This document shows, piece after piece, positions 23,901-35,551 of a DNA stretch of 64,000 nucleotides (position 1 is the stretch's first letter; every line of letters begins with the position of its first letter). The stretch lies in NCBI GenBank assembly GCA_022578605.1, contig MU394091.1:300002-364001 (forward strand), in the 5' to 3' direction. The DNA comes from Camillea tinctor. Taxonomy: Eukaryota > Ascomycota > Sordariomycetes > Xylariales > Xylariaceae. A program made the translations under genes and the position numbers. Under the pieces are notes generated by a model that saw only the letters and a list, made by a program, of their open reading frames with translations, was not told the DNA's origin and did no database searches.

Positions 23901-24136
23901 TCTATAGCAGACTAACGCTTGGCCGCCCAAGCTCGCCTACGGGTAATACTGTCTTTGGAATCAAAACGTTATACTAATGGAATTGTAGGAATGTAACAAA
24001 ACGGTTATTTTGTTTATTGCACACCTGCTGCTGTAATATAGTACACATACATTCGGGATAGCTTCCAATGTCTATTTACGGACCAACTCGGCTTTCTCCG
24101 GTGTTCAAATGTCCTGTGTCTGTATCCATGCCTCGC
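20949..24136. other. 3.2-kb AT-rich spacer
   Basis: No gene found. It contains short inverted repeats such as AAGATTTTTTAGAATCTT near 22434, and a small GC-richer patch near 22930-22980. Strong AT bias fits old, mutated repeat material, but no family could be named. Confidence 0.4.
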
Positions 24137-25272
24137 TTATCGCATCCCCTTCGTCTTCAGCTTCTCCCATAGCTGCTCTTCAACAGCCAGGATGTTTTTG
24201 CCGCTGAAATCCCCGTTGATATCGATGGGCGGCATTAGAGCACTATATTGCACAACGCGCGTTCTAACATCCGACTTCTCCTTGGTTCCGAATTGCATGC
24301 CTTCGACAACCTCGCCGTTTCCGTATTCTTCCGCCGTGATGAGTTTCATCATGACTTCGGCACACTCAGCCGCAGTCATGTTCATATCAACTTCTCGGAC
24401 CTTGCCTACACAGTAATCCTTCATGACAGCCGGTGTGAAGGTTGTGGCCGGGCACATACAGTTGACGCGAATGTTCAGACGAGCTTTCATCTGTGCGAGA
24501 GACTGGCTGAAACTGGTGAGCGCACCCTTGGTCGAGTTGTACAAAGGCGTGCCAATGGTGGACAGATAGGCGCTCATCGAGCTAACCAGCAGCAGGTTCC
24601 CCGCAATCTTGTTCTGCATCCAGTAGTCCAGAGCAATTTGGGTGAACCGGATCGGTCCCATCGCGTTGACGGCGAAGATCTTGTATACCCCAGGTGCGCC
24701 ATTGGGATCATCCTTTGCGAGTGGCGAGATGCCCGGAGGGTTCCAAAATGCGGACTCGGGTGGCTCCCTATTCACATTAGGGTGTTAGTCGATTGCTAAA
24801 ACCAGTGTGGATCGGAATCGAAGCCGAACATCGCAAGGGGTGCCCGAATGCCGGGAACTTCGAAATTAAACAACTAGGACAGGACACTAACCAGATCCCG
24901 GCTCCTGGGCACAACAAATCCACCCGCCCGAAAGTCTTCAAAGCGAATTCCCAGGTTGCGGATATTTGAGACCAGTCAGACTGGTCCATCTTATGGAATA
25001 CAGCTGAAGGTGCTCCATCCTTGGGAGGGTGAGGGAACTTGGCGATCGTTGCCTCGGCTTCAGGACGTAGAGCGATGTCCGCGAAAATCACAGAGCATCC
25101 AGCAGCAAGCAACTGTTCTGCAAAGGCATGATTGATACCTACACATTGGGCATTAGACTTCGAGGGCGTGTCTATCGTGACTGGAAGAAGCATGTAAATC
25201 CAAATATCAGCACGTACCACTACCAGCGCCGGTGACGACGGCAAATTTCCCCTTTACGTCCCAGGAAGACAT
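24137..25272 (-). CDS. Short-chain dehydrogenase/reductase, 310 aa
   Basis: Three exons, 25272-25218, 25138-24892 and 24767-24137. The cofactor loop TGAGSGI is at residues 14-20 and is completed across intron 1; CPGAGIW replaces the common NNAG motif; VNAMG has the structural Asn135; the catalytic residues are a Ser at 163/164 (LLVSSMSAY) and YNSTK with Tyr177 and Lys181. Acidic FADIA after the second strand suggests NAD(H) rather than NADP(H). The C-terminal extension after residue 240 is typical of fungal 15-hydroxyprostaglandin-dehydrogenase-like members. Role: reversible oxidation of an alcohol on an unknown substrate, probably a tailoring enzyme if the locus is a metabolite cluster. No lesions. 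The reading on the opposite strand at 24248-24799 is a shadow. Confidence 0.9.
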
Positions 25273-26483
25273 GTTGATTGATCGGATACGAGGTGAGCGA
25301 GATTGTTGATTGCGGATGATTGTTCGTTCTGATGGCAAAGAAACTGAGGCGGTCTTGCAATGTTATATACCCAGAGCGAGGGCTTGATCGATGTTGTTGA
25401 AAGGCTACTTGATGCCTCGTGGCTTGTGATCTCACCGACACTGATGTCCAATTCGACCCTACCAAGTAGTCAACCCTATAGGGGTACCATTGGCACTAGT
25501 AGGCATCAAAATTTGGAGAACAAGTCTTTGCGATTGTCCTGTTCCGTGGCATATTCCTATTAGGTAGCTACTATTGAGCTCCACCCAATGGACCAGAGGA
25601 GAGGGGAACTGACTTCTAGAGCGAGCGGTCACTCGTCAGCAAAGGGTAGTCAGCTGTGCATAGACACTAGTTACACATGAGGTATACATGCATAATACCA
25701 AAGGTTTCATTCCCTCTGAACAATACATTGACACTCGCTAGACAACGACGGTTAAGCGAGATAGCTCTGCAAATCGTTCATTGGATCACATCGGGCTGGG
25801 CAAGGGGTTAGAGCCTCTGTCTCGGTTGCAGTCATTGACCGCATGTTTCAACAACAATAGTGTTGACTTCTCGATGTACAGAAACGAAATACTCATACGG
25901 ATAACAAGAACTACTAGAAGTCAAGATAAGACAATATATATAGTGCTGACAGTCAGAGTTGCATATTTCAAGTCCACCTACGTAATCAATATAACATACA
26001 CCAACAAAATGCATATTCATACATTATTGGTTGGACCATTTAGAAGTTTTCACAGGCCAGTTACATCCGCAATCCCGGTTGTCTTTATCATCGAATCGCA
26101 TGGAACACAACAAAATGGAACTGTATATCAAAATGTTATTATACCGATTCTGCTAGGTGTGTTTGTTATTAGAGAAATCAATTACCAAGTTTATGATGCA
26201 AAGAATGTCAGTTATACCGGTATATCATCATACAAATAATACTCAAGTTCAACTTCCCTCATAGGAGTATACATTAGTGTACCGTATGGAATGTGTTGAA
26301 TGTGTAGAAGTGGAACGGGTTGTCATTACGATAGACGATCATTGGGTGGGAAGACTATGGTTCTTACCCTGCTGCAAGTGAATTTTAGCGTATTATGTAT
26401 GTACATAAAACTTACCTACTATAGACTACTCTACTACCGCTGAAGTCCTTTATCTGCGGATAGATGCTACGTCGTATATTGTC
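25273..26483. other. AT-rich spacer
   Basis: Holds the SDR promoter. An open frame at 25781-26239 (+) of about 150 codons has no recognisable features and starts with TTG; I do not call it a gene. Confidence 0.4.
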
Positions 26484-26562
26484 AACGGTTTTTTTAACCG
26501 TTACTAGCTTTGCTATTGATCCGCTGATGATCAGCCGTTTTAGGTAAGTTATCCCAAAACGG
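26484..26562. repeat. Two adjacent short inverted repeats
   Basis: AACGGTT-5nt-AACCGTT at 26484-26502 is a perfect 7-bp hairpin. 33 bp further, CCGTTTT-14nt-AAAACGG at 26535-26562 is a second perfect 7-bp inverted repeat with a related arm. Could be part of a MITE-like remnant or paired protein sites. Confidence 0.4.
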
Positions 26563-26856
26563 TTGGTAGTCTCATAAGAGGGACCGGGCGCCCTTGTTTA
26601 GTGGAAAGGGGACTCTGACTACCTACCCTACCGACTATATGTCGTGGTGTTGATCCAAATCCAAGGCTCGCCCGTTCTACGCATACACTAGCTTGCGGCT
26701 GAAAAAATATCCTGTGTGTATCAACTTCAATTAAAATGCCATACGCTCGGGTTCACTTTAAAAATGCAAAAATTGTCATTGCTTTAACAGCGCACTCCGC
26801 GTCGTGCTTCTACCTCATCAACCTTCCTAGAGATGCCCGGCATCTTAAGGTAGATC

Positions 26857-27069
26857 TTATTGCTTAGGGAACTTTGTGGGGAGAACGATGGCCCATTGTT
26901 TGGTTGACCTGGTCGTCAAGTGGCCTGACATCTGCTCCGGAATACCCTTCCGTGAGAATACCCGGGGCACTCCATAGAAAAATAATGTGTTAGCGCTACA
27001 GGGATTTTTTGCTCCTTCTGGCCTTTGCGCAGACACGCCAATTTTCTGATATGTAGCACCCCAAATCAC
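26857..27069 (-). pseudogene. Possible Ty3/gypsy-type polyprotein remnant
   Basis: A 70-codon frame contains VPRVFSRKGIPEQMSGH followed by STKQWAIVLPTKFPKQ. The arrangement resembles the stretch just before the reverse transcriptase of gypsy elements (VFS-x-n-LP-x-H...DHAI-x-L). No upstream or downstream retroelement domains could be joined, and frames on both sides are closed. Treat as a weak call: the match is from memory of the motif shape, not from an alignment. Confidence 0.3.
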
Positions 27070-28151
27070 TGAATTTATTCTCTATGACCTCTTCGGGTTT
27101 TGGACTCGATAGGATTCTTATCAATTATTCAACCTTGCCTCCTCTATTACCACCTATGGCGTGAGTATAGTCGACAGAATACGGATTCTTTCTCCATATC
27201 GAACAGTCTCCCGACAGACCGGGTATTATACTCATCATCATTTTATCTCGCATAGCGAATTCTATTCCCTAAGCAGTGTATCCGATTGCTAGAACCTATT
27301 GCTCGGAATCCAGCAACCTTTGGTTTGCCCCCTGGTCTAGCGTAAGGCGCAGTTGGCTCATCACTCAAACGGTGCTAGTTTCCGCTGTGGACTGTCATAA
27401 GTGATGTGTATAAAACTGATATTTACAATGAATATTCTAAAGTCGTATTGCAGCTGAGGAAGGGCTTGGCTCAACGCCCCTGGAGGCCACCAAGGTAAGC
27501 AGAAAGCATTTTGCGTTACGTCTTAGATCAACAGATTTCAAGGTAGAGCTGCGGAGTTCGGCGAGGCCAATTTGTTAATACACGAATACAGGGGCAAAGA
27601 GGCACAGAAGGGAGTTGTCTGGTTCACAGTTTTCATTTGTCCGATGATTACCTCACCGACTGCATAGTCTGGTATGCACTATGATTTTTGTGACATTAAG
27701 CATCGACCCTTATATCAGAACCATACGGTGCATCAGTGAATCCCTATTTGACTTGTTGCCTTCTTTAAAACAACGATGTTGCTTTAAGTGCCAAGAATTA
27801 CGGGGAAGCAGGGCTTTTCCCAGATGCAGGAGAATTGGTAAAGAAGAAAATGTAATGCAATAGGCGTTTTGATCCGATCGAACCTTCGTGATCCTCTTGG
27901 GGGCGCCATGGGACCCTGTTAGAGCAAGCGCAGACCACACTATGTGTAAATTACTATTTTGATAGCTCCGTATTGGTTTCAATCTTTGGGCTCCAGAGTG
28001 TGTCGATAGACCCCTGAAAGATGAGATGCTGTGTCAGCTTAAAAGGCCGGACACTTAACACTGAGATAGATCTAGAGGAGCTTCGTCCTCGTCATCTATT
28101 CTTTGGTTTATTTGTATTGTATTGCCCATCATCGTCATTATTTACAGAACA
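27070..28151. other. Intergenic spacer
   Basis: No gene recognised. It is less AT-rich than neighbouring spacers and might include more of the retroelement remnant. Confidence 0.35.
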
Positions 28152-29370
28152 ATGGCACCAGCCGGTTGGCATCCGATTCAGCCTATGGGCCTCGCTGCAG
28201 CTATTCTAGGTGTGGCAATATCCTTCTCCATATTATGTACCATTGTTATGGTACTGCGAGTATATGTTCGCGTCCGGATGGGAAACTTTGGACTGGAGGA
28301 TGGGCTTATGTGCATAGGATATGTCAGTGCCAAAAAACGAGCATCGAGATGATGTCAAAGCTAATTTGGTTTTAGGTAATCAATATGGCACACAACGCGG
28401 TTATAAGCTACGGCACCTTCACTGGAATTGGTACTCACGACGCCGATATACCTGGGGGACCGACTGGTGTGATCTACATGGAAGGAGGAAAGGTATGTAT
28501 ACTACAAATTACTGCATTACTTTCTGTATTATCTAACAATTCGAGACAGTCTGTGTTCCTATGGCAGATTTTCTTCCTAAGCGGATTTGTCTTCATCAAA
28601 TGTAGTATCTGCTTGACGTTGCTACGCATTGCCGTCATCAAGTGGCACCGAACTACCTTCTGGACATTAATCATCATCAGCGTTTTGTCCACTCTGGTCG
28701 TCGATATCTACATTCTCCTACAATGCCGGCCGATCGAAAGAACATGGGGTGAGAAGGAAGGAACTTGTTTACCGAGCGTTATCACCGTTGCCATTACCTT
28801 CATCATTTCGGCTTTGAACTTGATTACGGATGTCACTACAGCTCTGCTGCCTTTCCTCATGTTGAAGAAGGCACAGATGGCTAGACGCAAGAAGCTCACT
28901 GTTATTGGTATTTTGTCTCTGGGTGTGTTGGCGTCCATCGCAACCATAGCTCGTCTTCCATTTGGTACAGCGTACTTCGCGCCCAAAGATTACTTAGGTA
29001 AGAATGATAATCTGCGAGTTTGTCTTCTTTCATTTAACGTGTTTTCTTAGTTGGCCTCGGCGATATTATCCTTTGGACCGTTGTAGAGTGTGATCTCGCA
29101 TTAATTGCTGGATCTCTGCCAATGTTGGCTCCCCTATTTAGGGGCTTCAGCAAAGACACGAAGGGCGATTCATACAAACGATCAACGGAACTTGCTTCGA
29201 TGGGCCACACTAGTCGCAAAGGCTACACCCGCCAGGAGGATGACAACGATCATAAAAGCGAGAGTATGCGTGGAATAATGGTCAAGCAAGATCATGTCTT
29301 GATACATGAGGACAACGTAGATGGCCAGGAGCTATCCACCCCTTCATATTCCGCTAGAACCTACGTCTAA
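28152..29370 (+). CDS. PTH11-like / fungal rhodopsin-domain integral membrane protein (second gene)
   Basis: Four exons, 28152-28322, 28376-28492, 28550-28997 and 29051-29370, give 351 residues. Exon 1 covers helices 1-2 (MAPAGWHPIQPMGLAAAILG to LEDGLMCIGY); exon 2 has YGTFTGIGTHDADIP; exon 3 carries FVFIKCSICLTLLRIAV, LQCRPIERTWGEKEGTC and ALNLITDVTTALLPFLML, the canonical loop and helix motifs of the family; exon 4 ends helix 7 and a charged cytoplasmic tail. Intron 2 (28493-28549) is 57 nt without an in-frame stop, so the read-through product is possible, but its GTATGT donor and CTAAC branch favour splicing. Seven hydrophobic segments. Ligand unknown. It is not a close copy of the 7.8-kb gene. 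Confidence 0.85.
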
Positions 29371-30234
29371 TATCTGTTATATTTCGCCTCACAACTTAAT
29401 GCGCGTAGAGGCAGACCCCAAATTATGGGTTTATATTATCTCGACTATTGACAGTCGACTTTGGCCTAAGGAGTTCCAGAGAGCTACAAGGCTTTATTAG
29501 ATACCCGTATTCCCACTAACAGCGCTTATCTAACCTGATTACGAGTATTGGGTTTGGATTTCATTTATACTTTTGGACACTTAGAGGACAAGACGCAATG
29601 GAAATATCCTGCTTGTTGTATTAATAGTTACTTTGATATCTAGAACTTATGGAGAGTTTAGGGGTATTCTTTTACAAATACCTTCAATATATAAAATAAA
29701 CATCTATTCTTTATTTATATATAAAGGCGTTAAGTTCCAAATAGGGGTGTACGTATGTCTGGCAACGTTTGTAGTCTATAATAACCAATGTAAACGTTAG
29801 CGCTGTAGAAACTAGACTAAGGAGTAAATCGGATGTGGGGCAATTATTCATAAAGGGGTAACATATATTTGGAGTTCAGGGGTTGTTCGCTGCAAGTAAG
29901 ACCTGGTCGCTTTTAGTCATGTACCTACATATATCGATTCAACTAGACCCCCTAGACGAGAACAATGGCCCAAAAAATCTCAATGGGAAATTCGCTTATA
30001 AGTTATCGTAGTTCATCAAATATTCTGTAAATTGCATTCTAGCCTAGATAAGTTTATACTAAAAAGAAATTTAAAAACAAAAATCAAAGTGGCGTAGCTA
30101 TCCAACCCATATCTACATCTATTTTTATTGACGGAACCAATTGCACATGGGTCGTTCCGCAAGTTGTAAGGTGCCAGATCGTACAACCTAATAAGCTTTC
30201 GTAACCAGACGGTGACTCAGGTTCAACCCGAGCT
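29371..30234. other. Convergent AT-rich spacer
   Basis: Between the 3' ends of the PTH11-like gene and the UbiA-family gene. No feature seen. Confidence 0.45.
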
Positions 30235-31256
30235 TCAGAGCCGCATAAGCTCATACTTGCTTAGCAGTGGAACAGCGTACAGAGTGGGCAACCATATCAA
30301 GGTGTGGTAATGGAAAGTAGCCCGGTCATCCTTCACAGTTCTGCGGAAGAGGGTGCGCAGAGATACGTAGCTTCCTACAATCAAGGGTAGCACGTAACCC
30401 GCGGTAAAAGCACCATTTCCCCAGTACGCAGGGCAAGCAACAGACCAGAACCAGATGAAGAAAGCCGTAACCCATCGAGTTGCCTCATCTCCTAGAACTA
30501 GAGGCACTGTTCGTCGTCCTCGAGCCTTATCGCCAACCTGGTCTCTGAGGTCCTGGATCTGCACTGTCGTGAGGGTAGTCATGAAAAGTAGAGCGCACCA
30601 CTCAAAGCCTTGCTGCGTCATGTGCGTGTCGGCCATAGACCTTGCGGCCACACGGGTTGCGCCTAGTTGGCCAGTAGCATAGAACATAGCGTTGATCAGG
30701 TTCTTCGCCCACCATGAGCTGGCACCGCTAGCATAGTCGTAAATGTAGGTTTCCACCATGAAGGCAAGAGTCTCCGGGAATCCACCTAGCCAGGCCCCAC
30801 TGGCTAACAACAACAAGCATGTCGCAACGACATACCATCGCTCAGCAGCCTCGACGGTGAGTCTGCCCGAAGGGATTGCCCGCCATGGCTTGTTGAGTTT
30901 GTCCTCCTCGATAGATTCTGGGTCTTTTTGATTGCTGCAGTCAAAATGGAAGACGTATAGCCAAGCATAGAGGGAAGCTAGGGGAAACGCTGTAGCGAGT
31001 TGCTCCCAAGTCGGATTCTTGTTGGTCGTGACACCCCCTGAGGCAATGCTCAACATAGCATACAGGATAACAGGCTGGACGTAGGCCTTAATATTGCTCT
31101 CGGTGAGAAGAAGAGCTATGGCAAGAGTTTCTTGGATTTGGGAAATGGTTCCCTATTTCTTAGTCAGTAATCAATCACTTATACGCTGAGGTAAAGTCTG
31201 CATACCCTAGGCTTTGTAGGAGCATCCTGGCTCTGCACGGCCTGATTGGACTTCAT
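30235..31256 (-). CDS. UbiA-family membrane prenyltransferase or UbiA-type terpene cyclase, 322 aa
   Basis: Two exons (31256-31206 and 31152-30235). About eight to nine hydrophobic helices and the two acidic signatures of the superfamily: NQKDPESIEEDKLNKP with RAIPSG (residues 91-112), and DLRDQVGDKARGRRTVP (residues 218-234). In UbiA proteins these aspartates bind the Mg-diphosphate of an isoprenoid donor. Some fungal relatives with this same layout, notably the fumagillin pathway cyclase Fma-TC, cyclise farnesyl diphosphate rather than transferring a prenyl group to an acceptor. The first motif here is longer than the plain N-D-x-x-D form of respiratory quinone enzymes, and the N-terminus has no mitochondrial presequence, so a secondary-metabolic role in the ER membrane is more likely (inference). 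Intact. Confidence 0.85.
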
Positions 31257-32587
31257 AGCGAAGTGTGAACGATGGTCTCCGAGATGGTGTCTAATATGGC
31301 GAACTACGACAAAGCGTATATGGGTTTCGTAGGGCCTTCGGGAGCAGTAAGTGTATATGAGTTTAGCCTGCTACTTTAAACTCAGACTGGAGTGTTTACT
31401 CAATGATGGTCTTTCCCAACGATATATACGAGTCGTATGGGCTCCTTATATCTTTCAGAGTAGCACTAGCAGCAAAACACATCATATATTCACAGTGCCA
31501 AACGACCCCCGTTAGAGATGCCTGGTCCATCATCAAGGAGGCCCACGATGCATCTTGTGGCAATATGGCTCAATTACCCAATTTGCTCTTAGAGGACCGG
31601 GTCCATCAGCTCATGTGGATAGTCAAAATGGACACTGCGCAGGGGTAACGACTGTTGTTTTCTGTAGCAAAGTTTCCACATTAGAGTAGCAGTGTATACA
31701 CCCACAACTGGTTGTGTAGACTTAGAGATCTCTTGGCGAGGTGTTCCACTACAACATCAAATTTATCTTACACTAGATCCGTCGTAGCTAGAGGTACTTA
31801 AGGTAGGAATGGAGAGCAAAAACTACTTTAGAATACAAGTTCATGGCATGACCATGGCCAGATTATGACGAAGAGTTCCTCGACCGGCCAAGATTGCACA
31901 ATACACCAAGTTGAAGTAACGCTTCTAGAATAACGCTATTGGTCAATCCTCCTAAGCCCTTCTGGGTATATCCCTCCACAGTTCTCCACTATATATTTTT
32001 CTATGCCATGTCATTGGTTGCCAATATCCTATTCTGGTAGCAAGTCTAAATCTCATTATGTATTATGTGATTCTGCCAATGACTTATGTCCTGCTGCTAT
32101 AATTGTATTTATGCTTTTGATTAGCTAAAACGTATACCTAGTCTAGTAAATTTTAAAGTTCAGTCAATAGGAATATGTCAGGTATGACATACATATTGAG
32201 CTAAGGACTATCAGCTTATTATAAGTTGAAACACTATAACATATGATCCTATCTAGGTAGTATGCACGTACACTAACATTCTTGAAATAGAGCAATTCGT
32301 ATAGATTAGTATAAATAACCTGAACTAGATAGTTAACGTATGAGTTACAATTGCTCGACCCCAACGGCCAGTAACCTCAGTCAGTTACATGCAGCCAATT
32401 GTGGCACATCGAAAGATATACAGTGGGGAGTTGTGTCAGTAGAGTTTGGGGATTGGCCATCAGCATAGCATTTCCATTCTAGAATATGCTACACTACTAT
32501 ACCTAGTCACACTGATGCTGTAGTCATCGATGCCGGTTGCCTCTCTGGGGATACCGATTGCGGAGGGTTGAGTTAAGAAAATAATGC
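31257..32587. other. Intergenic spacer
   Basis: Promoter side of the UbiA-family gene. The frame at 31403-31648 (+) has a protein-like composition but no family features; not called. Confidence 0.4.
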
Positions 32588-33094
32588 ATGCTTAGCCTCT
32601 ACTCACGGTACGCATTCTGGTCCGCTGCATTGTACAGAATTCCCAGGAGACAGTTTCCTGGGTCGTACATGGACCAACTTTCCATTCTGAGGCATCAACT
32701 GGGATACGAGAACTTGCTGGTTGACAGACATCCCAGTGTCAGAGCTGCAGTTAACCGACCCACAGTCGCACACGGACCGATTCCGTCTAGCCGCGCACTT
32801 GGTATGCGTTCTCTACTTATTACTTATCTGATGCGTTTTTCCTCTTTTGAAGCCCTCTTGGCAAGGCTGAAAACGGTTATGTTTGACAGCTTCTACCTAA
32901 GCGAGGACAGCAAGATGGTATGCTCCACCATCACATGAAGTGGGCAACTGTACGATGAAGCTATTTACGGCTTCCTTGAGCAAAGATTGAGAGCCAGAGA
33001 TGATTCGCAAGCAGTTATATCCCGTATAGAATCTCTATTGGATTTAGCCCAACCTTTGGTCCCGAACTCACCTACCACTACAAGCTTTGGCTAG
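32588..33094 (+). pseudogene. Coding-like relic of unknown family
   Basis: The frame from the ATG at 32588 (MLSLYSRYAFWSAALYRIP) runs 116 codons to a TGA at 32936, and the same frame continues with protein-like sequence (GQLYDEAIYGFLEQRLRARD, then RIESLLDLAQPLVP) to a stop at 33094. The TGA could be a Trp codon mutated by a single G-to-A change, or lie in a short intron beginning GTATGC at 32919. After 33160 further short coding-like pieces occur in other frames. I do not recognise the family. Probably a decayed gene. Confidence 0.4.
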
Positions 33095-35071
33095 TGCAAG
33101 ACACAACAACCAAGCTACCAGTCAAGTGTTCCCTAACGCCACGTCTGAGGCGAGGCGAGATCCGTAATCCTTTGATACAAATGGATACCGCTTCAATATG
33201 GCGCGGACGGGGAACCGATTGGTGACCTGGATACATATCCACAAAGCTAGAAGCAGGTTCATGTATCTCCCCGGAAATGAAGCAATCATAGGCTATCTAG
33301 GGAAAACGCCAAGAGAGAAATGAGGTGTAAAACGGAGCGGTGACTACTAAGAATCGCAGAAACTTCATCACCAGGTTCAAGACAAGGAGGCAACATGACA
33401 AGGTAGTTTTCTCCACTGGTCCAAGATGAGAGCATACGCAAACGACAGTTTTTTAGCCCGGAAAAGTCCGGATTCAGCGGGCCCCGAACTGCTCGGTATT
33501 TAAGCCCTCCGGGATGTCTAGGGAAAACCGGATGGAGAAACCTGGAGACAAGTCAAGGGAAGGTTGTTTCGTCGCAATCTTGCCCGTCGGAGCAGGGTCT
33601 CTCCATTTTTGTAAAAGTCTCCGGGGTTGAAGAAAGGCCCTTCTATGAAGACTTTCCAAAGGCCATTAAAGTCGCCTATCTATCTTCCTCTCTCTCTTTG
33701 ACTCTCTTCTGATTTCCAGGGGTCGACCGGGCTTTTTCGGTCCTCGTATTAGACATTGGTAAGTAGTGGCTGGAAGGACAGAAAAGCGGCCGGCCCAGGC
33801 AGAATCCAAGCAGGAAATTCTGAATCGCCGTTATGAGTTGCCTACCTAGTAGGTATCGGGAGTTGGTAGGGACTCCATATAGTCCGTATTGTCGTGATTT
33901 GACCTGGCTGGTGCCAAAATGGTAAAGGTAGTTCACGTATACATCTAAGCAGGTCTTTTCCCGCTGGCAGTGTTGATTTTCTTTTAGAAAACCCTAACGT
34001 CACGGAATGCGTACGTGAGACCAGGGTCCCTGCTGGACCGGAAGCAACTCCGCCAATCCCAAGCTCAGGAGTGAGTTGCTACGTCAGGTATGTATTAGAC
34101 TGCCCCCTTCGCTAACATTGCAAGGTACGATCCAGAATATGCAGTATGGCTGGAGCGTTTAGATGATCCCTTGACCCAGTATAGATGACAACGGTAACCG
34201 TTGGGGCTTAGTCGGGGTCCAGAGGCAAGGTTCAGGGGCAGGGTCCAAGGGTAGGTGCTCGGGGACACATCGGCTACGAAATAGATAATCCACAGTGTTC
34301 GTCGTCGTGTACAGATCGACAGCTAGGAGTGTTCTAGACCCCGCCAGTTGGAATTAAGAGTCCTTGTCGATAGCATATAGAGAGAACGGCAATTCTTTAT
34401 GTACGATCCGGCATATCACGGCACCCATTTGCTTAACCCAGTCGTTAATTCAGTAAAGTATATTGAACCCCTTTCCAGAACATCTCAACCCAAGGCTTCG
34501 GGATTCTGGGTACCAAGAGTGTCATCTAATGATGCCAGCAGTGCGGTTTGGCAGGCAGGCCTTTGCCGCACGCCATCAAACCGTCAAATTATAGAAATTC
34601 CATACCCTGGTTCCCAAAACGCTGCATGTAAAGGTCGAGCCAGCCCTTATGTGTTGACTGGCAGCTGGGAATCGGGACTGATCAGGCCACTTTGAACTTT
34701 TAGGATACAGTCAGAACGGCAAGCTCTGATACATCGACCCAGCTTCGGGCTCTGATGCGACCGCGTACTAGTGTGGATAGCCGACCAAGTCGTTCCTAAT
34801 GCAATGTCTGTCCAGCGCTTGCAGATACTAGAGTTTTTAGGCATCAGGAGCCTTGATATCCTGGCGCCATTAGAAATGCCAATGGACGTTAACCCGATGG
34901 ACGATGGTGTCAGGCCCGGGGATGCGCGGATTGGTTCCCCCCTAGCTCTTTTTTAACCTCAAAGGATTCTCGCTAGCAAGCATTCCAATTCCACGATAGA
35001 TAATATCCCGATATACTCTATCAAGGGAAGTTATATCGACTCAGAATGAACTCATTCCGCTTTTAAGGTAT
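33095..35071. other. Spacer with scattered coding-like fragments
   Basis: Less AT-rich than the spacers to the left. It includes a frame at 34399-34695 (+) with balanced composition, and CCGG-rich palindromic pieces near 33458-33480 (CCGGAAAAGTCCGG). None could be assigned to a gene family or transposon. Confidence 0.35.
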
Positions 35072-35551
35072 TCGCGAAGTGTTCATCGACGAAGCTTACG
35101 CGGCGGTCTGAACCTGGATGGACTCGACGACCAACATTCCACGGCTTCGAAGAGCCTCTTCGAACTTACTGAAAACATCTCTATTTTTCGGACAGCTACT
35201 TATCGTGATGACTTGGCTGTTTCAGGTCCCCCGTTGGAACCTGGTACCATCCAGTTGGATACAACCCTTATCAACAGCAGCGATCTGCTCGCCCCGCTTA
35301 CCATCCACCCCAAATACGACCGTGTCACCGCTTCCATCAACGGCGCGGAGGTAAAGTGGGGACCTGTGGCTCTTGTTGAAGGATTTTGGAAGCTCAAGAC
35401 GGAACTCGCTACAACGGCGCCGGTGAGCCGGATCATCACGTCGACGGACCCGCTACAAGAACTCCCCTTTCACCGAAAATGTTCTGCACTCGCCAAGCAA
35501 CGCACCGAGACCTCGGGTAACTCTATGAGTGGAAATCAAACAGAAGCTTGA
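35072..35551 (+). pseudogene. Unidentified gene fragment, coding-like and GC-rich
   Basis: One frame is open from about 35072 through RGGLNLDGLDDQHSTASKS, FELTENISIFRTATYRDDLA, PGTIQLDTTLINSSDLLAP and RVTASINGAEVKWGPVALVE to STDPLQELPF, then drifts to a stop at 35551. After about 35447 the more protein-like reading is in another frame (NSPFTENVLHSPSNAPRPRV), which suggests a one-base frameshift. There is no convincing start codon nearby, so it is either a terminal exon of a larger gene or a fragment. Family not recognised. Confidence 0.45.

Noticed and set aside
25781..26239. 152-codon open frame on the + strand
   Set aside because: Starts with TTG, lacks family features, and has the same AT-rich composition as its surroundings.
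26938..26952. CGGAATACCCTTCCG, resembling the operator quartet
   Set aside because: Spacer is 9, not 10, the right half lacks ATTTT, and it lies within the possible retroelement scrap.
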